This document shows, one piece after another, positions 35,336-44,934 of a stretch of 64,000 nt of DNA. Positions within the stretch are counted from its first letter, which is position 1; every line of letters begins with the position of its first letter. The notes beneath the pieces were generated by a model. That model saw only the letters and a program-made list of their open reading frames with translations, was not told the origin of the DNA and made no database searches. The translations under genes were made by a program, and so were the position numbers. The DNA is taken from positions 1-64,000 of the forward strand of contig NZ_FVZL01000011.1 of NCBI RefSeq assembly GCF_900168295.1. The letters run 5' to 3'. This DNA is from Arthrobacter sp. P2b (GTDB taxonomy: Bacteria > Actinomycetota > Actinomycetes > Actinomycetales > Micrococcaceae).

Positions 35336-36397
35336 CTACGCCAGTTCGCGTGCTTGTTCAATGATTCTTAAGGACTCAATGGCATCCTGAGGGTCTACGG
35401 GGAGGGGCAGGCTGGAGGCCGCGCCGCCGTCGAGGATTTTGTCCGCGAGGAGCCGGTAGAACTCGGGATAGGCGCCGCGCTCGGTGGGCAGGGCGTCCAG
35501 GTGGCCATCACGGCCCAGGAGCCCTGCCCATTCCGGCGCTTCCACGCCGTACTCCTCGTCCAGCGGGCTGCCGCCGGCCACGATATAGGGTTCCTGGGGG
35601 TCCACTCCGTGCTTGGTATAGCCCCCGACGGAGCCGAGGACGCGGAACCGCGGGGCCTGCTGGGCGCACAGCATGTTCATCGTGAGGTGGCTCAGCACCC
35701 CGGTCTCGTGCCGCAGCACCAGGAACACGTCGTCCTCAGCGCGCTCGTCCGACCTTCGCGCCCGCAATTCCGCGTGGACCACTGATGCCGGGCCGAAAAG
35801 CTGGAGGGCCTGGTCGATCAGGTGGCTGCCCAGGTCGTACAGCGCACCGCCCCCCTCGGTCGCCGTGGCGCGTGCCTTCCAGGCTTTCGCGATAATCGGG
35901 GACCAGCGCTCAAAACGCGACTCGAACCTCGTCACGGTACCCACAGCCTCCACCGCCAGCAGCTTGCGCAGGGTCAGATAATCGCCGTCCCACCTGCGGT
36001 TCTGGAAGACCGTCAACACCCTGCCAAGTTCCCCGGCGAGCTCAACCAGTTCCCGGCCCTCGGCGCTGGTGACCGCGAACGGCTTGTCCACCACCACGTC
36101 CAGCCCCGCCTCCAGGGCGGCTTTGGCCAACGGGTAATGGGTGGCCGGAGGTGTTGCCAGCACTACGAGGTCCAAGTCATCGGCGCGCTTCAGCACGGCC
36201 GGACCGTCCGGCACCGTCTTCACCCGCGGAAAGCGGGCCGTGGCAGCCGCCTGCCTGCCGCCGTCGGACGTGGCGATAATGTCCAGGGAGTAACTGCCGT
36301 CCGACGCGATCAGCGGCGCATGGAAGACGCTCCCTGCCAGGCCATATCCGACGACGGCGGTACGGATGGTTCGCGGTGCAGCTTCAGTCCCGGTCAT
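35336..36397 (-). CDS. Gfo/Idh/MocA family oxidoreductase
   Basis: 353 residues. NAD(P)-binding VVGYGLAGSVFHAPLI at the N terminus, then VVDKPFAVTSAEGRELVELA with the EKP-like catalytic Lys. GSHLIDQALQLFG follows. Substrate probably a sugar or polyol derivative, not defined. Convergent with ald. Confidence 0.88.
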   Translation of the reverse strand: MTGTEAAPRTIRTAVVGYGLAGSVFHAPLIASDGSYSLDIIATSDGGRQAAATARFPRVKTVPDGPAVLKRADDLDLVVLATPPATHYPLAKAALEAGLDVVVDKPFAVTSAEGRELVELAGELGRVLTVFQNRRWDGDYLTLRKLLAVEAVGTVTRFESRFERWSPIIAKAWKARATATEGGGALYDLGSHLIDQALQLFGPASVVHAELRARRSDERAEDDVFLVLRHETGVLSHLTMNMLCAQQAPRFRVLGSVGGYTKHGVDPQEPYIVAGGSPLDEEYGVEAPEWAGLLGRDGHLDALPTERGAYPEFYRLLADKILDGGAASSLPLPVDPQDAIESLRIIEQARELA

Positions 36398-36476
36398 GGG
36401 ACTACGCTACTCCGCAGCTCCCCTCAGTGCCCTGCAGATACTGCTGGCTTCTAGTGATCCCCCCTGCAGGAGTCCT

Positions 36477-37058
36477 TCAGAGCAGGAGATCCACATTGTC
36501 CGCCCCAACGAAACAGGCAAAGGCGGCACCTCCCACCAACAAGCCGGCAAAGCCTTCGCCCCAACTGTGCTCACGCAGGGTTGTTCGGCTCACCAGCATT
36601 ATCGGGACAAGCACCAGAAGATAAGCACAAAGGGGTCCGAATACAGCAATTCCCCAAAGGGCAGCAAAAGTAAGAACCGAGACGTGCGCTGATGCGTTCA
36701 GTTTGAATCTGGCAACCGCCAACGCTGAATTGCCGGCGGCCAAGCCAACGACCGTTGCAGAAACAGGCGCCGGTACCTGCAACAAGACGCAGGCGGCGGC
36801 ACCCATCAGCGTCTGGACGACTACCACTTTGGTTCGCCACTCAAGCGGCAGACCCAAAGCGCCAGCGAAAAGGGGAAACTTTTTGTACGTCACACCAGGG
36901 AGGCCGACGATTGCTGCCGCAAGGATCATCGAGCCGATCACCCCGAGCCGCGCTTCGAGCGCTCCCAAGAGGACCACTGCCAACAGCACCAAGGCTGGGG
37001 CGAACATTCTCGAATAGGTGGCCATCAACAAAATCATCACCGGAAGCATATCCGGCAT
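36477..37058 (-). CDS. Reduced PAP2-like membrane protein (possible relic)
   Basis: 193 residues, about five helices. The C-terminal SRTTLREHSWGEGFAGLLVG resembles the SR...H core of PAP2 (phosphatidic acid phosphatase type 2) proteins, with Glu where the catalytic Asp is expected. N-terminal PAP2 motifs (K-x6-R-P) are missing and the usual SGH reads SAH. GC looks lower than in its neighbours. The gene begins at a terminator hairpin and shows no ribosome site at its first ATG, so it may be truncated or non-functional. Confidence 0.5.
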   Translation of the reverse strand: MPDMLPVMILLMATYSRMFAPALVLLAVVLLGALEARLGVIGSMILAAAIVGLPGVTYKKFPLFAGALGLPLEWRTKVVVVQTLMGAAACVLLQVPAPVSATVVGLAAGNSALAVARFKLNASAHVSVLTFAALWGIAVFGPLCAYLLVLVPIMLVSRTTLREHSWGEGFAGLLVGGAAFACFVGADNVDLLL

Positions 37059-37061
37059 GCG

Positions 37062-37097
37062 AAGGCCGGCACCCCTGGCTTCAGGGATGCCGGCCTT
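37062..37097 (-). terminator. Hairpin after the peptide-binding protein gene
   Basis: 15-bp arms with one mismatch (37062-37076, 37083-37097), 6-nt loop. It follows the last gene of the peptide ABC operon and abuts the start of the PAP2-like gene. Confidence 0.65.
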
Positions 37098-37118
37098 TGC
37101 GTCAATGCGGCTGGAAGC

Positions 37119-38837
37119 CTACTTCTTTTCCCAGCCCAGCGTGGTCCAGTCCGGAACCTGGGACAGGCTCTGGAACAGGGACGGGCCGTAGTTGGCCAGG
37201 CCGGTGCGGACGAAGGAGATCTGCGGGCCGTTCATGACCACGCCCATGGAGAAGTACTTGGCCATGTGCTCCTTCTCAACCTCCATGGCCGCCTTGTTGC
37301 GCTCCGCGTTGTCCTCGATGGAGGCGAGGTCGGCGATCTTCTTGTCCAGTTCTGCGTCACCGAGGCCGTTTTCGTTGGTCTTGGAGTCGTAGTACTGCTT
37401 GACCGCCGACGTGGCGTCCGCGCCAACCGTGTAGCCGGAGACGCTCATGTCGAATTCGCGGGCGCCGATGACCTTTCCGAAGTCGGCGGAGGCGCGCTGG
37501 TCAATGCCCACGTCCATGCCGCCGGCCTGAAGCTGCTTCTGCAGGGTCTGGGTGAAGGCGAGAGTGGTGGGATCGTCACCGAAGTTGCTGATCTTGAAGG
37601 CTGCGGGCTTGCCGTCCTTCTCCATGATGCCGTTGGCGTTCTCGGTGTAGCCGGCGTCGGTCAGGACCTTCTTGGCGGCTTCCGGGCCCGTTTCCTTGAC
37701 CGGGTAGTTGTCCTGGTAGTACTCCGAGAAGGGCAGGAGCATCATGGAGCCGGAGCTGGGCTCTTCCCAGTTCAGGCCGTTGAAGCGGACCTTGCGGAGG
37801 GCTTCACGGTCCACGGCGGCGAAGATGGCCTTGCGGACGGCAACGTCGGTGACCCGCTGCGCATTGATGTTCATGCCGCCGGCGAAGAGGCGCTGACCGC
37901 GGCGGACCTCGGAGTTGCTGGTGCCCTCAAGCTGCTTGTAGAGCGCGATGGTGTTGGCGGACATGGCGTCGATCTCACCGTTTTTGAAGGCCGCGATCTG
38001 GGCGCTGGTTTCCAGCTGGCGGAAGGTCACACTCTCCAGCACCGGCTTGTTGCCCCACCACTTCTCGTTGGGGACCAGCGTCACGGTCTTGGCGGCGGCA
38101 TCGTACTGGTCCACCTTGAACGGGCCGGCCATCCATTCAGGATGCATGTTGCCCACAAAGCCTTCGTTGAAGATCTGGGGCGAGTTCACGGCAGGGTGGA
38201 TCAGGCCGAAGAAGAGGTCTTCCACCGGATACACCGGCTGGGTCATCTTGACGATGACTTCCTTGTCGCTGCTGCCGGCTTCCACGGACTCCACGAATTC
38301 GTAGGCGCCGGAGCTAACGATGTCGTAGCCCGCATCGGGGCTCTTCAGGATGTTCCAGGTGTTCTGGAAGGCCTTGATGTCGATGGGCGTGCCGTCGTTG
38401 TACGTGGCCTTCTCGTTGACCTTGATGGTGATGGTCTGCTTGCCGTCCACCACCTCGCTGTCCACGGACTCACAGAAGTCCGGGTTCGGCGTCGCCTTGC
38501 CGAGGAAGTCCACCTTCCAGCAGCCGCCGATGCCGCCACCGCTCACAGCCACCGGGTTGATCGGCGCCATCAGGGCGGAGTTATCCGAGCTGTTGCCGTT
38601 GTTGGAAAAACCGTTGAAGTCCGGGCCGATGCTTCCCAGCGGAAGGGTGACCTTTCCGCCCTGCTCAAGATCGGCTGCCGGCTTCTCGTTGATGCTGATG
38701 AGCTTGGACAGGTCGCTGCCTGCCTCCTGGCCTTTGGCCGTCTCGGGCCCGGTGGCACCGCCACCACCGCCACAGGCCGTCAGCGCCAGAGTTGCAGCAA
38801 TGGCCGCAGCTCCGCCGATCCTGGTCAGATTCCTCAT
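37119..38837 (-). CDS. Peptide ABC transporter, substrate-binding lipoprotein
   Basis: 572 residues. Lipobox TLALTAC after MRNLTRIGG. Family 5 extracellular solute-binding features such as VNEKATYNDGTPIDIKAFQNTWN. Start set at the ATG after GAAGGG; the frame is open further but not homologous. Captures oligo- or dipeptides. Last gene of the order permease, permease, fused ATPase, binding protein. Confidence 0.92.
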   Translation of the reverse strand: MRNLTRIGGAAAIAATLALTACGGGGGATGPETAKGQEAGSDLSKLISINEKPAADLEQGGKVTLPLGSIGPDFNGFSNNGNSSDNSALMAPINPVAVSGGGIGGCWKVDFLGKATPNPDFCESVDSEVVDGKQTITIKVNEKATYNDGTPIDIKAFQNTWNILKSPDAGYDIVSSGAYEFVESVEAGSSDKEVIVKMTQPVYPVEDLFFGLIHPAVNSPQIFNEGFVGNMHPEWMAGPFKVDQYDAAAKTVTLVPNEKWWGNKPVLESVTFRQLETSAQIAAFKNGEIDAMSANTIALYKQLEGTSNSEVRRGQRLFAGGMNINAQRVTDVAVRKAIFAAVDREALRKVRFNGLNWEEPSSGSMMLLPFSEYYQDNYPVKETGPEAAKKVLTDAGYTENANGIMEKDGKPAAFKISNFGDDPTTLAFTQTLQKQLQAGGMDVGIDQRASADFGKVIGAREFDMSVSGYTVGADATSAVKQYYDSKTNENGLGDAELDKKIADLASIEDNAERNKAAMEVEKEHMAKYFSMGVVMNGPQISFVRTGLANYGPSLFQSLSQVPDWTTLGWEKK

Positions 38838-38889
38838 GGTTTTCCCTTCGTTGTTGCTAGTGGTGGTGCTTGTGATGGGTCGGATAATC

Positions 38890-41127
38890 CTAGGGCGCAT
38901 GGTGGTCCGCCGGCTCGTGGACCACCAGCATGTCTTCGTCCAGTTCCCCGTCCGGGAAAAAGCAGGCAAAGCGCTGGTCCGGAGAGGGTACAGGAGCCGC
39001 TTCCAGGGCCTGCGTGGCCGCCGATGGTGCGACGGGTTCCAGCGGCGGCTCCAACGTGAGGCACTTTTCCTGCTTCGCCGGCGGAAGTGCAGCGAAGACG
39101 GGACACCGCGTGGCGAAGTTGCAGCCTTTCGGCGCATCCAGGGGCGAGGGCAGGTCGCCCTGGAGGATGATGCGTTCGCGGGTGCGCTCCAGCTGGGGAT
39201 CGGGTACCGGGATGGCGGAGAGGAGGGCCCGGGTGTAGGGGTGGCGCGGGTTGTCGAAAACCCGGTCCACCTCGCCGATTTCCACGATCTTGCCCAGGTA
39301 CATGACGGCTACCCGGTTGGAGATGTGCCGGACCACCGAAAGATCGTGGGCCACCAGGAGGTAGCTCAGGCCCAGCTCGGCTCGGAGCTTGTCCAGGAGG
39401 TTGATGACGCCTGCCTGGACGGAAACGTCGAGGGCGGAGACGGGCTCGTCCAGCACCACCAGCTTGGGGTTGACGGCAAGCGCCCGGGCTATCCCGATCC
39501 GTTGCCGCTGCCCGCCGGAGAACTGGTTGGGGAAGCGGTTGACGTGGTCCGGCTGCAGTCCCACGAGCTTCATCAGTTCCATGATGCGTTTCCTGATGGC
39601 CGGCCTGTCCATGCCCACGTTCTGGAGCGGCTCGGCGAGCACCTCGTAGACCGTGAACCGGGGGTCCAGCGCCCCGGTGGGGTCCTGGAACACCATTTGC
39701 AGTTCCCGCCGCATGGCGCTCTTGGTTTTGGCATCGACGGCCTGCTTGTTGCTGATCCCGCCGATCACCACCTCGCCGTCCTGGTCCTTGTGGAACTCCA
39801 TGATTTCCAGGAGGGTGGTGGTCTTTCCCGAGCCGGACTCCCCCACGATGGAAAAGCATTCACCCTCGCGGATATCAAAGCTCAGGCCGTCCACGGCCTT
39901 GACGGTGCCGATGCGGCGCTTGAACAAAGCACCCCTGGTCAGCGGGAAGTGCTTGCGGACATCCTTGAGCTGCAGCACGGTTGAGCGTTCGGTCCGGGGG
40001 ATGGAGTCGAAGCGCGACACCGGAACCGGCGGGGCGGCAAACACGTCCTGCACGTCTACGTCTGCGCCCCCGAGCGATTCCGCCTTGATGCACGCGGCCC
40101 GGTGCTGGACCCCTCCCGCCACCGGGGCCAAAGCCGGTTCCCCGGCCAGGCAGGCGTCCGAGACCAGCGGGCAACGCGGAGCGAAGGAGCAGCCGGTGGG
40201 CTGGTGGAGCAGGTTGGGCGGCATACCCTCAATGGGCACCAGGGACGTCTTTTCCGCCACATCCACCCTGGGAACCGCGCCCAGCAGCCCCATCGTGTAC
40301 GGCATCCGCGGGTTGTAGTAGATCTCGTCAACCTCGCCGGTCTCCACCGGCTTGCCGGCGTACATCACCATGATCTCGTCGGCCATGCCAGCCACGACGC
40401 CCAGGTCGTGCGTGATCATGACGACGGCGGCGCCCGTTTCCTCCTGCGCCCTGTGGAGAACCTCCAGGACCTGCGCCTGGATGGTGACGTCCAGGGCCGT
40501 CGTCGGCTCGTCCGCAATGAGGACCCGCGGATTGTTGGCAATGGCAATGGCAATCATCACGCGCTGGCGCATGCCGCCGGAGAATTCGTGCGGGAAGGCT
40601 CGCAGCCTGTCCTTGGGGCTGGGGATTCCCACCATGGCCAGGAGTTCGACGGCGCGGGCTTCTTTGGCCTGCCTGCTCATGGTGGGGTTGTGGATGGTGA
40701 GCGCTTCGGTGATCTGGGTGCCCACGGTGTAGACGGGCGTCAGGGACGAGAGGGGGTCCTGGAAGACCATGGCCAGCTCGTTGCCGCGGTATTCGCACAT
40801 GGCCTTGTCACTGAGGCCCAGCAGTTCGCGGCCCTTAAGCCTCACGGAGCCGGAAATCTCGGCCGTGGCGGGCAGCAGCCCCATGATGGCCAGGGACGTC
40901 ACGGATTTTCCCGAGCCGGACTCCCCCACGATGCCCAGCGTCTTGCCGGGCAGGAGGTCAAAGTCAACACCGCGGACGGCATGCACCACGCCGTTTTCGG
41001 TGTTGAAGCGGACGTTGAGGTCCCGGACGGACAGCACGGCATCCGTTGCCGCGTGGAGCCCGGCGATGTGCAGCCGCTCAACCGGCCCGGTGGACTCTGC
41101 CGGCCCGGCAGTGGTTTCGCTGCTCAT
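38890..41127 (-). CDS. Peptide ABC transporter, fused dual ATPase (DppD-DppF type)
   Basis: 745 residues with two ABC ATPase domains in tandem, each with Walker A (GESGSGKS and GESGSGKT), signature (FSGGMRQR and FSGGQRQR) and Walker B (LIADEPTTALD and LVVLDEPVSALD), and each ending in an oligopeptide C-terminal extension with CSFAPRCP- and CNFATRCP-type Cys motifs. The fusion replaces separate DppD and DppF. ATG overlaps the dppC stop (ATGA). Confidence 0.94.
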   Translation of the reverse strand: MSSETTAGPAESTGPVERLHIAGLHAATDAVLSVRDLNVRFNTENGVVHAVRGVDFDLLPGKTLGIVGESGSGKSVTSLAIMGLLPATAEISGSVRLKGRELLGLSDKAMCEYRGNELAMVFQDPLSSLTPVYTVGTQITEALTIHNPTMSRQAKEARAVELLAMVGIPSPKDRLRAFPHEFSGGMRQRVMIAIAIANNPRVLIADEPTTALDVTIQAQVLEVLHRAQEETGAAVVMITHDLGVVAGMADEIMVMYAGKPVETGEVDEIYYNPRMPYTMGLLGAVPRVDVAEKTSLVPIEGMPPNLLHQPTGCSFAPRCPLVSDACLAGEPALAPVAGGVQHRAACIKAESLGGADVDVQDVFAAPPVPVSRFDSIPRTERSTVLQLKDVRKHFPLTRGALFKRRIGTVKAVDGLSFDIREGECFSIVGESGSGKTTTLLEIMEFHKDQDGEVVIGGISNKQAVDAKTKSAMRRELQMVFQDPTGALDPRFTVYEVLAEPLQNVGMDRPAIRKRIMELMKLVGLQPDHVNRFPNQFSGGQRQRIGIARALAVNPKLVVLDEPVSALDVSVQAGVINLLDKLRAELGLSYLLVAHDLSVVRHISNRVAVMYLGKIVEIGEVDRVFDNPRHPYTRALLSAIPVPDPQLERTRERIILQGDLPSPLDAPKGCNFATRCPVFAALPPAKQEKCLTLEPPLEPVAPSAATQALEAAPVPSPDQRFACFFPDGELDEDMLVVHEPADHHAP

Positions 41128-42128
41128 GACGCCTTCTTCTTCATGGTTGCCGTCTCTGCGCTGATTCTCCGGGCTTTGGTTTTCCTGGCTTTGCCCGAGG
41201 AACTGGAACTGGGGTCGAAGGCATCCCGCAGGCCGTCGTTCATCATCGCCAGGGAACCGGTGAGGAGGAACATCACCGTCAGGGGTACCCAGAACATCCA
41301 GGGGAACGTCTGGACCTGGGAGGTCGCACCGCCGATCAGCACGCCGAGGCTGACGTCCGGAACCTTGATGCCGATGCCGATGAAGGAAAAGGCGACTTCC
41401 GCAAGGATGGCTCCGGTGACACCGCGGGTGATGTCCAGAACCAGCAGGGAGCCGATGTTGGGGACCAGGTGCCGCCACACGATCCGGCGCGGCGGGACGC
41501 CCATGTACTGGGCTGCCTTGACGAAGTCCCGCTGCATGAGCGACATGGACAGCGAACGGATCAGCCTGGCCGTTCCCATCCAGCTGAAGACCAGCAGGAC
41601 GATGATCAGCAGCAGCCAGGAGGGCAGGTCCCGTTTCAGGCCTTCCCCTCCCCCGCTGGTGGCAACCGCCACCACCAGCAGAGCGGGCATCATGATGAGC
41701 GCTTCAAGGACAAAAAGCATCACCTTGTCCACCTTGCCGCCAAAGTACGCCATGGTGCACCCGTACACGGCGGCGATGAGGACCGACACCAGGCCCACGA
41801 TCAGGCCGATCAGGATGGAGATCCGGGTTCCTTCCACAGTCATCGCATAGAGGTCGATGCCAGCCTGGGAGGTGCCCAGGTAATGCTCCGCCGACGGCGG
41901 CATCCCAATGTTGAAGGGATCGATGGTTTCCTTGTCCCACTGCGTGAAGTAGCCGCCCACAAAGGAGAAGAGCGTCAGGGCAAGGAAGATGGCGAGGCCC
42001 GCCACGGCGGTTTTGTTGCGCATGAAGCGGCGGAAGATGATCGTGTTCTTGCCGATCACCACATCGGCGTTTTCCAGGTGCGCGTCCTGCGCAGCGGCAG
42101 CGGGGTCGACGGCATTGAGGTTGGTCAT
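41124..42128 (-). CDS. Peptide ABC transporter, permease (DppC type)
   Basis: 334 residues. N-terminal OppC-type FRRFMRNKTAVAGLAIFLAL, then six helices with the EAA-loop AQYMGVPPRRIVWRHLVPN. Partner of the DppB-like permease, two bases away. Confidence 0.93.
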   Translation of the reverse strand: MTNLNAVDPAAAAQDAHLENADVVIGKNTIIFRRFMRNKTAVAGLAIFLALTLFSFVGGYFTQWDKETIDPFNIGMPPSAEHYLGTSQAGIDLYAMTVEGTRISILIGLIVGLVSVLIAAVYGCTMAYFGGKVDKVMLFVLEALIMMPALLVVAVATSGGGEGLKRDLPSWLLLIIVLLVFSWMGTARLIRSLSMSLMQRDFVKAAQYMGVPPRRIVWRHLVPNIGSLLVLDITRGVTGAILAEVAFSFIGIGIKVPDVSLGVLIGGATSQVQTFPWMFWVPLTVMFLLTGSLAMMNDGLRDAFDPSSSSSGKARKTKARRISAETATMKKKAS

Positions 42129-42130
42129 GG

Positions 42131-43114
42131 CTACTGCACCCGCACTCTGGGGTCAACGAGGGTTGTGGCAAAATCAGCCAGGATGGCCCCCAGGGCGAAA
42201 ATGACGGAACCGTAGGCGAGCGTGGCAGTGGCCGCGTTGACGTCCTGCAGCGAGATGGCATCGATGCTCCACGAGCCGACACCGGGCCAGGCGAAGATTT
42301 TCTCCGCGAAGAAGCCGCCGGCAAAGATGGCCGGGATGGTGAAGGCGATGCTTTGGGCAACGGGAATGAACGAGACGCGGAGCGCATGCCGGGTGATGGC
42401 CTGGTTGCGGGTGAGCCCCTTGGCGCGCGCGGTGCGGACAAAGTCGGCGTTGACGTTGTCCAAAAGGTACTGGCGCTGCGCTATTTGGTAGGAACCCCAG
42501 CCGACCAGCGTGATCGCTATGGTCGGAACCGCGTAGTGCGCCAGCATGTCCACGAACTGCTCCCACCCCGGTTCCATGCCGGGAGTGGAAATGCCGGTGA
42601 CGAAGAAGATCCGCTGGCCTACTGTTTCGTTGATGTTGATGGCGCCCAGCTGTACGAGGAAGTATGCGATGGGGGCGGGCACAATGTAGGCGAGGTAGCT
42701 GTAGGACGTGATCACGCGGTCCTGGAACTTGTACTGCCGGGCGGCCGAATAAACGCCCAGGGCCACGCCGATGATCAGGGTCAGAATGATGGACGCGAGG
42801 AACAGCCGCGTGGAGATCCATACCCGGTCACCGAATTCGGCATTGATGAACGCCCCATTGGGGCTCCTGCCCCAGTCCCACCTTGTCACGATGGCGGTCA
42901 ACCACTCAACGTACCGCTCCCAGGGGCTGAGCTCCGGGTCCAGACCCTTCAGGCGCATGGAAGTGGCCACCTGCTCCGGCGTCGGACGCGGAATGCGCTC
43001 CTGTTCCAGCAATGCCGGCTTGAGTGTACTGACGGCAAGGAAATATCCGGCCGACGTGGTCAGGAAGATCATGACCAAATAGGTGATGCCGCGCCTGGCG
43101 AGGTACTTGAGCAT
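42131..43114 (-). CDS. Peptide ABC transporter, permease (DppB type)
   Basis: 327 residues. Start placed at ATG before LKYLARRGITYL; an upstream start adds 16 residues without homology. DppB pattern: N-terminal helix, long external loop, then six helices and the EAA-loop TARAKGLTRNQAITRHALRV. First gene of the operon. Confidence 0.9.
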   Translation of the reverse strand: MLKYLARRGITYLVMIFLTTSAGYFLAVSTLKPALLEQERIPRPTPEQVATSMRLKGLDPELSPWERYVEWLTAIVTRWDWGRSPNGAFINAEFGDRVWISTRLFLASIILTLIIGVALGVYSAARQYKFQDRVITSYSYLAYIVPAPIAYFLVQLGAININETVGQRIFFVTGISTPGMEPGWEQFVDMLAHYAVPTIAITLVGWGSYQIAQRQYLLDNVNADFVRTARAKGLTRNQAITRHALRVSFIPVAQSIAFTIPAIFAGGFFAEKIFAWPGVGSWSIDAISLQDVNAATATLAYGSVIFALGAILADFATTLVDPRVRVQ

Positions 43115-43473
43115 GGTGTGCGCTACTTCGGATTCGCCGCCGCGCGCTGACTGAAGTGGCACGCTTGCTTCCGCCGGCGTGCCGGAGTGCGGGACAGTTC
43201 AACAATCACGCGCAGGATCCTTCCGTCTTCCCGGGATTGGCGGGGGTTGTGCCGCCTCACCGGGTGTTGTGCCAGCGGGTAGCTGGCTGTCCCGCAGCCT
43301 TGGCAGGGCCGTCCTGACGGACTATGTCGCGGGTCACATTTCTTGAGGAAACTATCACAAGCCTTGAGCCAAAACGTGGGTAACCGCAGGAAAGCTACCC
43401 GCGCGTATCAGATTGTTATGAAGAATTCTGTGAAGTCCATATGACTGGACGCCGCGGCTCCGTCCGGCGTAAT
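43115..43473. other. Gap upstream of the peptide operon
   Basis: About 360 bases between dppB and the next TetR gene. It must hold the peptide operon promoter. I see only weak features: a GATAGT -10-like box near 43352 on the minus strand and short inverted repeats (GGGTA/TACCC, GTCCA/TGGAC). No open frame looks like a real protein. Confidence 0.5.
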
Positions 43474-44088
43474 CTACGCGTCTTTGACCACCCTTGTGAC
43501 AAGGTCGGCCCAAGAGGCGGCCAGCCTTTCCGGGGCCACGCCGCGGTCCCGTACCAGGTGGAGGAGCCGCTCCGGATCCAGCGTTGCGCTCAGGGACCCT
43601 GCCATGAGCCAGGGGTCCGAGTCGAAACCCGCCTCGCGCAGGAGCACCTCGATGTGCCGGTGCCACAGCGCCGCGGCCGGCACGTCAAACCGGCCCCGCG
43701 AGGCGTTCTCAGCGGCAAGCACCAGGTCGCCGAACTCCACCACGTAGGCGATCCGTTCAGAACCGAACGCGATCAGCCGCTCACGTCCGGGCGCGCCGGG
43801 ACCCAGCGGAGGAGGTCCAAACAGGAACCGGGCCTGGAACGCGGATTCGGAATCGTCGAGCAGCGTCAGCATGAGCCCGGCCCTGCTGCCGAAGCGGCGG
43901 AACACTGTGCCCTTGCCTACGCCCGCACGTTCCGCGAGGCGGTCCATGGTCAGGCCTTCGGCCCCGCATTCCGATATCAGTTCACGGGCAGCCGCCAGCA
44001 GGCGTTCCCGGTTCCGGACGGCATCACTGCGCTCGGCGGGCGTTGCCGGCGTCATTCCCGGCCGTAGTGGGATGGAGCTCACAGCCAC
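43474..44088 (-). CDS. TetR family regulator of an FMN reductase
   Basis: 204 residues. HTH RERLLAAARELISECGAEGLTMDRLAERAGVGKGTVFRRFGSRAGLM. Divergent from an NADPH-dependent FMN reductase gene, with a 14-bp palindrome between. It likely represses both genes and responds to an oxidant or quinone-like ligand (inference). Confidence 0.9.
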   Translation of the reverse strand: MAVSSIPLRPGMTPATPAERSDAVRNRERLLAAARELISECGAEGLTMDRLAERAGVGKGTVFRRFGSRAGLMLTLLDDSESAFQARFLFGPPPLGPGAPGRERLIAFGSERIAYVVEFGDLVLAAENASRGRFDVPAAALWHRHIEVLLREAGFDSDPWLMAGSLSATLDPERLLHLVRDRGVAPERLAASWADLVTRVVKDA

Positions 44089-44112
44089 ATTCTAGCCCCC
44101 GGGAATAATAAG

Positions 44113-44126
44113 CGGACCGTGGTCCG
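44113..44126. promoter_or_regulatory. TetR operator palindrome CGGACC-GT-GGTCCG
   Basis: Six-bp perfect arms around GT, with two more paired A/T bases outside. It lies 24 bases from the tetR start and 80 bases from the reductase start. Layout is as expected for a shared divergent operator. Confidence 0.65.
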
Positions 44127-44206
44127 TTTAGTCTGGTGAAGGCATGACAAGCCTCAGCTTCAACCGGCACGCGGCCCCTCCCGCTGCCCCTACCCCAGGA
44201 GTATTC

Positions 44207-44764
44207 ATGACTAAGAGCACCGTCCTCACCCTCGTCGGCAGCCTGCGCGCCGGGTCCACGAACCAGAAGCTGGCCGAGGCCATCCAGCTGAACGCCCCCG
44301 AGCAGGTGGAGGTTGTCATCCACGACAGCCTGGGCAACATCCCCTTCTACAACGAGGACATCGACGTCGAAGGCCAGGTTCCTGCCGCCGCCGCCGCCCT
44401 GCGTGCGGCTGCCAGCGAAGCCGACACCGTCCTCCTGGTGACCCCCGAGCACAACGGCACCGTTCCCGCAGCCCTGAAGAACGCCATCGACTGGCTGTCC
44501 CGCCCCTTCGGCGCCGGAGCCCTCGCCGGCAAGCCCACGGCCGTCGTCGGCACTGCCTTTGGCCAGTTCGGTGGCGTCTGGGCGCAGGATGAGGCGCGCA
44601 AGGCCGCCGGCATCGCCGGTGCCCAGGTCCTCGAGGACGTCAAGCTCGCCGTTCCCGGGTCCATGGTCCGGTTCGCCGAAATCCACCCCAAGGATGACGC
44701 CGAGGTTGTGGAGCAGATCAAGGGCGTGTTCGATGCCCTTGCCGCCGCCGCTCCCGCAGCCTAG
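44207..44764 (+). CDS. NADPH-dependent FMN reductase
   Basis: 185 residues. Flavodoxin-like: VLTLVGSLRAGSTNQKLAEAI (FMN phosphate loop) and LLVTPEHNGTVPAALKNAIDWLSRP. Reduces FMN or quinones with NAD(P)H. Start behind AGGAG; an earlier ATG adds 21 residues without homology. Confidence 0.93.
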   Translation: MTKSTVLTLVGSLRAGSTNQKLAEAIQLNAPEQVEVVIHDSLGNIPFYNEDIDVEGQVPAAAAALRAAASEADTVLLVTPEHNGTVPAALKNAIDWLSRPFGAGALAGKPTAVVGTAFGQFGGVWAQDEARKAAGIAGAQVLEDVKLAVPGSMVRFAEIHPKDDAEVVEQIKGVFDALAAAAPAA

Positions 44765-44776
44765 GCACACCCGCCG

Positions 44777-44808
44777 GCGCCCGGTACGCAGCTACGCGTA
44801 CCGGGCGC
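44777..44808 (+). terminator. Strong hairpin after the FMN reductase
   Basis: 13-bp perfect arms with a 6-nt loop. No T-run, but well placed to end the transcript. Confidence 0.6.
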
Positions 44809-44934
44809 TGCTGCATCCGGGTACTGCCGTGACCAACTCTTGTCCCAACCGGTACCTCACGGACACACTCCGCCGGAAAGGCCAGCCGTAACGTTAATCC
44901 ACGGAACGTACCGGAACGGGATCGCGGTGCAGTC

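Noticed and set aside
37266..39059. Long open frame opposite the peptide-binding protein
   Set aside because: Antisense shadow; composition is rich in Val, Gly, Asp and His, as expected of a complementary frame, and has no conserved domain.
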